Source: Akkermansiaceae bacterium UBA2367
Lineage (GTDB): Bacteria > Verrucomicrobiota > Verrucomicrobiia > Verrucomicrobiales > DEV007
Reading direction: 5' to 3'
Assembly: GCA_002344525.1 (NCBI GenBank)
Contig: DDTJ01000078.1
Span: forward strand, 28,945-34,256
Length of the DNA stretch: 5,312 nucleotides
Of the stretch, positions 1-5,312 are shown piece by piece. Position numbers and translations under genes: made by a program. The stretch's first letter is position 1, and each line of letters starts with the position of its first letter. The notes beneath the pieces were generated by a model. The model saw only the letters and a program-made list of their open reading frames with translations, was not told where the DNA came from and made no database searches.

Positions 1-151
1 CGACGAAAGAGTGTGAGAAATACGAGCCAGGTATCGCCCCCGGTGAGGGTGGCTTTGTCTGTGCGCTTCCGGGGACGTGCGACAGGGCCGACTATAAGCG
101 GGCAACCCGATTTCCCTTGCCAATCCTTCCCGAAAAGAACACACTCCCGCC

Positions 152-1477
152 ATGATCCGCCGTTCCCCCATCCTCCTCGCCGCGTTGTGGTGCGTGGGTT
201 GCTGCGTCTGTGGCGCGGCGGATGATTCCCCCTCCGATCCTTCCACTCCCCCTTCCGCCGAAGGGGTGCTACCGCCCGAAGTCGGCGAGCTGGATCTACG
301 TTTCCGGCAGCTGCTCAAAGAGCGTGTCACCGGCTCCTTCGCCGCCGGTCTCGAGAAGCTGGACACCGCCTACTTGGGCGGCATCGCGCGGGCGATCACG
401 ACAGAGCAGACCGCCGGTCGCCTCGACGGGGTGCTGGCGCTGGAGGCGGAGAGAAAACGGGCCGAGGAGAAGCAAGCCCTGCCCGAGAAGGACGAGGAGG
501 AGGCCCTGCCAAGCCTCGTGGAGCTGCGCAAAATCTATCGCGCCGAGTATGCGAAGCTGGAATCGATCCGCGCTGCCAGCCTCAACGCCCTCGTCGATCC
601 GCTCGATGCGCGCCTCGCCCAGATCGAGGCGGAGTTCACCAAAGCCGGGCGCTTGGACGACGCGAAGACGACACGGGACTATCGCCTGGAATTGGCCGGG
701 GAGATGGAGACTCTCGGCTACCTCGTCGGCGATCCGACCGGGCCTGGAGCCACAGGCGACTTCGAGGGGAAAAAGGCCGGGGAGCTGCGCGAGATCGGGG
801 GCATCCCGATGGCTTGGTGCCCGCCCGGCTCCTTCACGATGGGCAGCCCGACGGACGAGCCGCAGAGGCAGTACGACGAGGACCAAGTGAAAGTGCGGTT
901 CGGCAGCGGGTTCTGGCTGGCGAGGACGGAGGTGACCCAACGGCAATGGGAAAGGGTCCGGAAGGACAACCCCAGCTACCACAAAGGGGCGGATCTGCCA
1001 GTGGAGAGGGTCAGTTGGACCGAGGCGCAGGACTTCATCGAACAGTGGAGCCAGCGCGTCCCCCTGCCGGAAGGCTGGAGATGGTCCCTGCCGACCGAGG
1101 CGCAATGGGAATACGCGTGCCGGGCCGGGACGGAGACGGCCTATTCCTGCGGCGAGACCTTGGACGAATCCCAGGCGAAGATCAAAGGGGGCAAGGCCGC
1201 AGAAGCGGTGGAAGTCGCCGGCTACGAGGCCAACGCGTGGGGTCTGCACGACATGCATGGGAACGTGCGGGAATGGTGCCTCGACTGGCACGGCGCCAGC
1301 CTGCCCGGCGGGGAGGATCCGGCGGCCCCCGGGACGGGGACCATCCGCGTGCGCCGCGGCGGCTCCTGGAACCACGATCCCTCCTCCTGCCGCTCGGCCT
1401 GCCGCCACAAGGGGCCGCCGGAGGACCGCAATTCCGACTTGGGGTTCCGCCTCGCCATCGTTCGCGAGAACCCGTAG
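152..1477 (+). CDS. Exported SUMF1/FGE-fold protein with helical N-terminal region
   Basis: A 441-residue protein. Residues 1-23 look like a signal peptide: RR at 3-4, a hydrophobic stretch 6-19, and a plausible signal peptidase I site near A23/D24. The region is oddly Cys-rich (C14, C17, C18, C20), so a lipoprotein at C17 is a weaker alternative. Residues about 45-190 are charged, mostly helical and probably coiled-coil. A Gly-rich linker (about 191-208) leads to a SUMF1/formylglycine-generating-enzyme domain (about 214-438), recognised by PPGSFTMGSP near its start, LPTEAQWEYACRAG from 313, GNVREWC at 370-376, RRGGSW ending at W406, and a final GFRLA. True FGEs oxidise a sulfatase cysteine using two Cys in GGSxxCxxxxC. 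Here the first position is H408 and only C413 remains, so sulfatase activation is unlikely; a binding or structural role is more plausible. The ATG at 152 has no clear ribosome binding site but starts exactly at the signal peptide. The fold is confident; the function is unknown. Confidence 0.9.
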   Translation: MIRRSPILLAALWCVGCCVCGAADDSPSDPSTPPSAEGVLPPEVGELDLRFRQLLKERVTGSFAAGLEKLDTAYLGGIARAITTEQTAGRLDGVLALEAERKRAEEKQALPEKDEEEALPSLVELRKIYRAEYAKLESIRAASLNALVDPLDARLAQIEAEFTKAGRLDDAKTTRDYRLELAGEMETLGYLVGDPTGPGATGDFEGKKAGELREIGGIPMAWCPPGSFTMGSPTDEPQRQYDEDQVKVRFGSGFWLARTEVTQRQWERVRKDNPSYHKGADLPVERVSWTEAQDFIEQWSQRVPLPEGWRWSLPTEAQWEYACRAGTETAYSCGETLDESQAKIKGGKAAEAVEVAGYEANAWGLHDMHGNVREWCLDWHGASLPGGEDPAAPGTGTIRVRRGGSWNHDPSSCRSACRHKGPPEDRNSDLGFRLAIVRENP

Positions 1478-1593
1478 CCGCGCCGGGCCGTTTCCCGGGA
1501 AATCCAGAAAAGTTCTGCGACACGGAGCAAAATTTGAATGCCGGGGGCGTCCGGGTGTCGTATCGATGCGGAACACCGCGCCCATTCCCCGCC

Positions 1594-2319
1594 ATGACCG
1601 AACTGTTTGCCCAGACGACCCTGCCCCATATCTACGGACTCCATCCCTTCTACCTCGCCGTCACCCTCGGGGCCATGCTGGCGAGCTGGGCGGTCGGTTT
1701 CATGCTGAAGCGGCGTTTCAACGAGTATTCGCAACGCCCCATTCCCATGACCGGCGCCCAAGTCGCCGAAAAGATGCTGCGCGACCACGGCATCACCGAT
1801 GTGCAAGTCGTCTCCACCCCCGGTCGGCTCACCGACCACTACCATCCCCTCCACAAGACCGTCAACCTCAGCGAAGCGGTCTATCACGAGGCCAATGTCG
1901 CCGCCGCCGCCGTCGCCGCGCACGAATGCGGGCACGCCGTGCAGCACGCCAAAGCCTACGCCGCACTGAAGATGCGCTCCGCCCTCGTCCCCGTGGTCAA
2001 CCTCGCGAGCGGCTTCCTCCAGTTCGTCCTCCCCCTCGGCCTCATCCTCGCCGCCAACGGGCACACTCTGACGCTCTGGATCGGCGTGATCCTCTTCTCG
2101 GCGACGACGCTTTTCTCCATCATCACCCTGCCGGTGGAGTTCGACGCGAGCCGCCGCGCCCTCGCTTGGCTCGACCAGTCCCGCTCCCTCGCCAGCCTCG
2201 ACCATCGCAAGGCAAAGAACGCCCTCTTCTGGGCGGCGATGACCTACACCGTCGCGGCCATCGCCTCGATCGGGCAGTTGCTCTACTTCGTGATGCGCCT
2301 GATGGCGGCACGGCGGTGA
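1594..2319 (+). CDS. YugP-type membrane zinc metallopeptidase (Zn_peptidase_2, PF04298)
   Basis: A 241-residue integral membrane protein. The zinc-peptidase motif HECGH lies at 110-114 (H110 and H114 as expected ligands, E111 as catalytic base), followed by AVQHA. The PVEFDAS motif at 180-186 supplies E182 as the likely third ligand. Hydrophobic segments are at about 19-38, 130-154, 159-179 and 211-234. The catalytic motif precedes the second segment, the usual arrangement for this family, and the length is typical (about 225-240 residues). In the family the peptide substrates are largely unknown; membrane-protein turnover is a common guess. The reading frame is open far upstream, but the ATG at 1594 is chosen because the protein then begins just before the first membrane segment, as in homologs; the upstream part is antisense or out-of-frame to the SUMF1-like gene. 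No strong Shine-Dalgarno sequence is visible (the preceding bases are CCCATTCCCCGCC). It follows the SUMF1-like gene by 116 bp, so it is probably transcribed separately. Confidence 0.93.
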   Translation: MTELFAQTTLPHIYGLHPFYLAVTLGAMLASWAVGFMLKRRFNEYSQRPIPMTGAQVAEKMLRDHGITDVQVVSTPGRLTDHYHPLHKTVNLSEAVYHEANVAAAAVAAHECGHAVQHAKAYAALKMRSALVPVVNLASGFLQFVLPLGLILAANGHTLTLWIGVILFSATTLFSIITLPVEFDASRRALAWLDQSRSLASLDHRKAKNALFWAAMTYTVAAIASIGQLLYFVMRLMAARR

Positions 2320-2390
2320 GGGCTCCGCTGGATGCGAGGAAGCTGACCTGTCTTGACACAGAGCCAGCGAGCGTGCCGGGGAAATGCGCC

Positions 2391-2419
2391 TTGGCCGGAA
2401 AAGAAGGCTGTGCTACGGT
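2391..2419 (+). promoter_or_regulatory. Candidate sigma70-type promoter for the two-gene module
   Basis: TTGGCC at 2391-2396 (4 of 6 bases of the -35 consensus) is followed by a 17-bp spacer and TACGGT at 2414-2419 (keeps TA...T of the -10 consensus). Transcription would start near 2425-2427, only a few bases before the ATG at 2431, so the mRNA would be leaderless or nearly so. A perfect TTGACA at 2353-2358 lies upstream but has no acceptable -10 at 16-18 bp. This is prediction by eye only. Confidence 0.4.
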
Positions 2420-2430
2420 GCGGGGAGTTC

Positions 2431-2697
2431 ATGGAAGATCAGCAGATTCAACACTTAGCCGACGCGATCTACGTCGAGAAGGTGCGGCGGGCGCGGACGA
2501 TGACGCCGGGTGAGCGGATGGAGGCTGGAATCGAATTGTTCGAAGCGAGCTTGGGAATCATGCGAGACGGGATTCGCATGCAGCATCCCGAAGCGGACGA
2601 CCTTGCCGTCGAGGAGATACTGAAGCAGCGCCTCGCCCGCTTGAGGAAAATTCAAGAGCACGGTCTCTACCGGAAAGGCCCTCTTCTGGATGAATGA
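2431..2697 (+). CDS. Small helical protein, first gene of nucleotidyltransferase pair
   Basis: An 88-residue hypothetical protein with no signal peptide, membrane segment or cysteine. It appears almost entirely helical: AIYVEKVRRARTMTPGER at about 12-29, a second helix around ELFEASLGIMRDGIRMQ (35-51), the segment HPEADDLAVEEILKQRLARL (52-71), and a short charged tail. I recall similar small proteins (ExVRRARxMxPxExxxxG..LF...xxIMxxGIRxxxPxAxxxxVxEILRQRLA) next to minimal nucleotidyltransferases in planctomycete and verrucomicrobial genomes, but know of no assigned function. The reading frame is open from 2353, yet the ATG at 2431 is preferred: it matches where such proteins begin and follows a GGGGAG (2422-2427), although that spacing of 3 bases is short. 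Its stop overlaps the next ATG (ATGA at 2694-2697), implying translational coupling. TTA and ATA codons and lower G+C set it apart from the flanking genes. By position it could be an antitoxin-like partner; that is inference. Confidence 0.82.
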   Translation: MEDQQIQHLADAIYVEKVRRARTMTPGERMEAGIELFEASLGIMRDGIRMQHPEADDLAVEEILKQRLARLRKIQEHGLYRKGPLLDE

Positions 2698-3374
2698 TGG
2701 GTTCGAGGCAACGAGGGCGATCATCCGCAGCTCTCGAGGAGCTTGAAATCCCCTACATGGTCGTGGGCGGCCTTTCCAGTATGGCCTATGGGAATCCACG
2801 CACGACCAAAGACGCCGATCTCGTTCTCGCTGTCGATGGCACCGGATTGAATCGGTTGGCGGAAAAGCTCGGGGACGAATTCCACCTCGATTCCCAAGGG
2901 AGCTTCGAAATGGTCACGGGAACATCCCGGTATCACCTTCGCGTGCCATCGCTGCGGTTTGAAATCGAACTGTTTCTCCTCAGCGACGACGCCCATGACC
3001 TTGAGCGCTTCAAGCGCAGGCGCGCCTTCCCCTCGCGACAGTTGGGGATGCGCACAATGATCCCGACGGCCGAAGATGTGATCGTGATGAAGTTGCGCTG
3101 GTTCTCCATCGCGAAGCGAGGAAAGGATGGTGACGACATCAGAAATGTCATCGCCGTCCTCGGCGAAGACGCCCTCGACTGGGACTACATCCACCGATGG
3201 ACAGCCGAGCACGGCACCCGCGCCCTGCTCGACGAGATCCGGGCGTCGATTCCCCACACCGACTGCCCCCCCTCTCAAGCGCAAGCCGGAGCGGAGTGGC
3301 TGCTTTGCGAAAGATCCGCGAGCAGTTGCGCCGCCCCGCCGCGCCTCTCGATCACGTCCAAGGCGTGCCGGTAG
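2694..3374 (+). CDS. Minimal nucleotidyltransferase-fold protein (AbiEii/DUF6036-like)
   Basis: A 226-residue frame. The N-terminal half carries the polymerase-beta-type nucleotidyltransferase signature: VVGGLSSMAYG at 23-33, then TTKDADLVL at 37-45 with the metal-binding pair D40/D42. The third acidic position falls in FEIELF, where E92 replaces the more usual Asp. Further recognisable blocks are TAEDVIVMKLRW (126-137), KDGDDIRNVIAV (145-156), and DWDYIHRWTAEHGTRALLDE from about 163, near where homologs normally finish. Such enzymes transfer a nucleotide to protein, RNA or small molecules, and some act as toxins or antitoxins; the target here is unknown. The start overlaps the preceding stop (ATGA), and no separate Shine-Dalgarno sequence is seen. 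Two oddities: the first dozen residues (Arg/Ser-rich) look less like the family than the -1-frame start at 2690, and residues 194-226 lie antisense to the esterase gene just after a C7 tract. Both hint at small indels at the ends of the frame. The core fold is confident, the exact ends are not. Confidence 0.82.
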   Translation: MMGSRQRGRSSAALEELEIPYMVVGGLSSMAYGNPRTTKDADLVLAVDGTGLNRLAEKLGDEFHLDSQGSFEMVTGTSRYHLRVPSLRFEIELFLLSDDAHDLERFKRRRAFPSRQLGMRTMIPTAEDVIVMKLRWFSIAKRGKDGDDIRNVIAVLGEDALDWDYIHRWTAEHGTRALLDEIRASIPHTDCPPSQAQAGAEWLLCERSASSCAAPPRLSITSKACR

Positions 3375-5098
3375 CCGATTTCGGCGAGCTCCTCGATGGC
3401 CTCGAACTCGAGCATTTTGTAATCCCTCACGTCGGGCCGGAAGAGCAAATCCGCGTCGTCCTTCACCTCGCTCGCGACGCGCGCGCTGGTAAGGGTGGTG
3501 GAGCGCGTCAAAATATCGAGGATGCCCGGCATCCCGAGGTCGTCCCGCGAGAGGAGGCGGCTGCGCAAGATCCGCCAAGGCGACGGGACCGATTCGCACC
3601 GGGGGCTGAGATCCCTGTCCGGGGTGACGTCGACGACGATCATGGGGCCGCCGGAGAGGGAGCGCATCACGTCGCCGGGCAGGTTGTCGAGGACGCCGCC
3701 ATCCACGAGGAGCTGGCCGTCGTCGAGCACCGGCGAGAGCACGCCGGGCAGGGAGCCGCTGGCGCGCAGGGCCTTCCAGAGCGGGCCGCGCCGATGCACC
3801 AGAGGCTCGCCCGCCGTGAGGTTGCAGGAGATGCTGAACTGAGGCAGCCACAGATCCTCCACCTGCGTCTCGCCGAAAATCTTCCGGGTGACCCGTTCGA
3901 GGCGGCGTCCCCGCAGCAGGGAGACGAGGGGCAGGGTGTATTCGCGGAAGGCTTTCGACTCGACGAAGGCCTCCTTCCCGAGGGCGATCATCGTGGACGC
4001 GTCCCAATCCATGGCGCAGGCCGCCGCGATGATCGCGCCCATGCTCGTGCCGCCGACGAAGTCGATGGGGATGCCGTTCTCGCGCAGGGCGCGGATCACC
4101 CCGATCTGCGAGAAGCCCCTCGCGCCGCCTCCGCCGAGGACGAGGCCCACGGCGAGGTCGGCGAGGGAGCGGGCGATCCGCCCGAAATCCCCGGGACGAC
4201 CGGGGCGGAGGTGGTAGTGCCGATGCAGGTCGCGCCCCGCGAGCCAGCGCGAGGTGCCCGAGGGGCAGGGCGCGTCGTCGGGATGGACGAGGGCGAGGCT
4301 GCGCCGGGCCGAGGTGGGGCCGTGGTCCCGCCAAATCAGGGCGAGCTCCTTTTCGCCGGGGGCGGGTTCGTCGCCGGCCCCGGCGACGAGCAGGACGTGG
4401 TCGGCCTGCCGCACGCAGCGCCTCGTCCATTCCTCGTCGTCGAGGCTGGCCGCGTAGACGAGGAAACGATGGGCGTCCTCCTGCCGGTTGAGCCAGTCGT
4501 CGAGGTCGCCGCCGCCGCGCCCTTCCACCGCGGCCCGGTCGAGGTGCCGGGTCGGCCCCATCTCCTCCAGCGCCGTCGCGATCCGTCTCGAAAACCCCTC
4601 CGTTTCCACCCCTTTTCCGAGCGGCACGACCGCGAGGGCGAAACACGACCCCGTGGCCCGGCTCGCCGGGGCCGCGCCGCGCAGCCGCGCGATGAGGGTG
4701 TTGAGGACGCCCATCATCAGTTGCGGACGCCTCGACATCAGCCCCTCGATGGCGGATTTCGACAAGGCGGCGAGCCGGCTGTCCCGCACCGCGTAGACCG
4801 TCATGCTGCGCGCCTCCCCGGAGAGCACCCCCATCTCCCCGAGCAGCTCCCCGGCGACGAGGTCGCGGCTCATCTCCTTGCCCGACTGGTCCGGCCCCGA
4901 CGCGCGGAGGCGGCCGTTCTCAACGACATAGAGCGAGTCGCTGGCGTCGCCCCGGGCGAAGAGCACCTCCTTCCCCTTCAGATGGACCCGGCGGGTTTCG
5001 GCGAGGACATCCGCGAAGGTCTCCGCATCGAGGAGCCCGCCCCCCGGCAGGAAAGCCCGGCTCAACAGTTCGTGGAGTGCATCGTCTCGGTCTTCCAT
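3275..5098 (-). CDS. NTE-type patatin phospholipase with cyclic-nucleotide-binding domain
   Basis: A 607-residue protein counted from the ATG at 5098. A cyclic-nucleotide-binding domain spans about 27-138, with VLFARGD...LYVVENG and a phosphate-binding-cassette-like LGEMGVLSGEARS at 86-98 (E88 and R97 in the key positions). A Rossmann-like middle (about 150-310) contains the NTE-family features LDDWLN, RQADHVLLVAG, LALVHPDD and WLAGRD. The patatin domain starts near 316 with the oxyanion loop GGGGARG (322-328), nucleophile S352 in GTSMG, and D466 in LVDGGVLDNLP, so the Ser-Asp dyad is intact. The family hydrolyses phospholipids and lysophospholipids at the cytoplasmic membrane face; regulation by cyclic nucleotide is possible but unproven. 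There is no N-terminal membrane segment, unlike eukaryotic NTE. A GTG at 5140 would add 14 residues (RALACGAFGGRVP and so on) and has a GGGAG 12 bases upstream; ATG at 5098 is preferred for protein shape. The last residues overlap the convergent nucleotidyltransferase frame. The family assignment is very secure, the start moderately so. Confidence 0.95.
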   Translation of the reverse strand: MEDRDDALHELLSRAFLPGGGLLDAETFADVLAETRRVHLKGKEVLFARGDASDSLYVVENGRLRASGPDQSGKEMSRDLVAGELLGEMGVLSGEARSMTVYAVRDSRLAALSKSAIEGLMSRRPQLMMGVLNTLIARLRGAAPASRATGSCFALAVVPLGKGVETEGFSRRIATALEEMGPTRHLDRAAVEGRGGGDLDDWLNRQEDAHRFLVYAASLDDEEWTRRCVRQADHVLLVAGAGDEPAPGEKELALIWRDHGPTSARRSLALVHPDDAPCPSGTSRWLAGRDLHRHYHLRPGRPGDFGRIARSLADLAVGLVLGGGGARGFSQIGVIRALRENGIPIDFVGGTSMGAIIAAACAMDWDASTMIALGKEAFVESKAFREYTLPLVSLLRGRRLERVTRKIFGETQVEDLWLPQFSISCNLTAGEPLVHRRGPLWKALRASGSLPGVLSPVLDDGQLLVDGGVLDNLPGDVMRSLSGGPMIVVDVTPDRDLSPRCESVPSPWRILRSRLLSRDDLGMPGILDILTRSTTLTSARVASEVKDDADLLFRPDVRDYKMLEFEAIEELAEIGYRHALDVIERRGGAAQLLADLSQSSHSAPACA

Positions 5099-5158
5099 GG
5101 GGACGCGCCCGCCAAAGGCCCCGCAGGCAAGGGCGCGCACGGGAAAACGGGACTCCCA

Positions 5159-5187
5159 AGGCTGACGCCACGTCCGGGTTTTGTCAA
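5159..5187 (-). promoter_or_regulatory. Candidate promoter of the patatin/NTE gene
   Basis: Read on the minus strand, a perfect TTGACA lies at 5187-5182. A 17-bp spacer leads to CAGCCT at 5164-5159, a poor -10 (only A2 and T6 match). Transcription would begin near 5152, giving a leader of about 50 bases to the ATG at 5098 or about 12 to the GTG at 5140. The -35 box lies inside the loop of an inverted repeat listed separately. The strength of the -10 is the main doubt. Confidence 0.35.
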
Positions 5188-5197
5188 GCGAACCCGG
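5174..5197. repeat. Inverted repeat CCGGGTT-N10-AACCCGG around the esterase -35 box
   Basis: Arms CCGGGTT (5174-5180) and AACCCGG (5191-5197) are perfect 7-bp complements separated by TTGTCAAGCG. The spacer contains the reverse complement of TTGACA, the candidate -35 of the leftward gene. An operator for a dimeric regulator is one reading; there is no T-tract to make it a terminator. Chance occurrence in GC-rich DNA is possible. Confidence 0.45.
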
Positions 5198-5245
5198 CGG
5201 GGGCGTGGCCGTACTGGATGCGGTCGAAGGGGGAAGGGCTCATCG

Positions 5246-5276
5246 GACAGGGTTGATTCGGCGGATCAACCCTGTC
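5246..5276. repeat. Perfect 12-bp dyad with 7-base loop
   Basis: GACAGGGTTGAT (5246-5257) and ATCAACCCTGTC (5265-5276) are exact reverse complements around TCGGCGG. A further C-G pair and a G-U wobble can extend the stem to 14 pairs with a 3-base GGC loop. No T-run follows directly on either strand; the nearest (5303-5307) is 26 bases beyond the right arm. It therefore looks like a palindromic repeat, an operator, or an RNA hairpin rather than a standard intrinsic terminator. Confidence 0.75.
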
Positions 5277-5312
5277 GAATCGGTCTGGTGAGGTGAGCTA
5301 GCTTTTTGGACC

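Noticed and set aside
93..98. TATAAG as a -10 box for the SUMF1-like gene
   Set aside because: No acceptable -35 lies 16-18 bp upstream, so a promoter cannot be supported from the sequence.
13..225. Short plus-strand open frame at the left edge
   Set aside because: It overlaps the signal-peptide coding region out of frame, is Arg/Pro-rich and has no ribosome binding site or family resemblance.
1483..1498. CCGGG/CCCGG hairpin after the SUMF1-like gene as a terminator
   Set aside because: The stem is only 5 bp and no T-tract follows.
296..1585. Long minus-strand open frame opposite the SUMF1-like gene
   Set aside because: Shadow of high G+C coding sequence; no recognisable domain, while the plus strand shows clear SUMF1 motifs.
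1222..2205. A 327-residue minus-strand open frame across the SUMF1-like and peptidase genes
   Set aside because: It is Gly/Glu/Arg-rich, crosses two real genes and the gap between them, and has no motif.
2721..4646. A 641-residue open frame on the minus strand in a different frame from the esterase
   Set aside because: It is very Arg/Pro-rich, spans both the nucleotidyltransferase and the esterase out of frame, and shows no motif.
3197..5296. A 699-residue open frame on the plus strand opposite the esterase gene
   Set aside because: It is the antisense shadow of a GC-rich gene: composition is Arg/Pro/Gly/Glu-rich, no domain is recognisable, and the minus strand carries an unmistakable full-length NTE protein.
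5296..5307. AGCTAGCT palindrome followed by five T near the right edge
   Set aside because: Too short a stem with no loop to form a terminator; the window ends before its context can be judged.

Overview
The window is GC-rich and holds five protein genes. Four are rightward (two single genes, then a tight two-gene pair) and one long gene runs leftward from the right side. There are no rRNA or tRNA genes, CRISPR arrays or insertion sequences. Several features suggest a Verrucomicrobiota-type (or planctomycete-like) bacterium: a secreted SUMF1-fold protein with an N-terminal helical region, a small protein paired with a minimal nucleotidyltransferase, and mostly weak or absent Shine-Dalgarno sequences. 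This assignment is inferred from protein style, not from a marker gene.

Layout: 1-151 is a leader with no convincing gene. 152-1477 encodes an exported protein with a helical middle and a C-terminal formylglycine-generating-enzyme-like (SUMF1) domain that keeps only one of the two catalytic cysteines. 1594-2319 encodes a membrane zinc metallopeptidase of the YugP type (PF04298), with an HECGH motif and four likely membrane segments. 2431-2697 and 2694-3374 form a translationally coupled pair: a small helical acidic/basic protein and a minimal nucleotidyltransferase (DxD motif). A promoter candidate lies directly in front of the pair. On the minus strand, 5098-3275 encodes a neuropathy-target-esterase-type protein: a cyclic-nucleotide-binding domain, a Rossmann-like middle region and a patatin phospholipase domain with an intact Ser-Asp dyad. 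Its 3' end overlaps the 3' end of the nucleotidyltransferase reading frame by 100 bp.

The genes do not form an obvious pathway. The SUMF1-like protein, peptidase and esterase all look like envelope or lipid-related chromosomal genes. The small-protein/nucleotidyltransferase pair has a different look (visibly lower G+C, rare TTA and ATA codons) and resembles a compact accessory module, possibly toxin-antitoxin-like; that function is inference. The right end carries a likely promoter for the esterase gene whose -35 box sits inside an inverted repeat. Beyond it is a perfect 12-bp-arm dyad (5246-5276) that does not look like a normal terminator.
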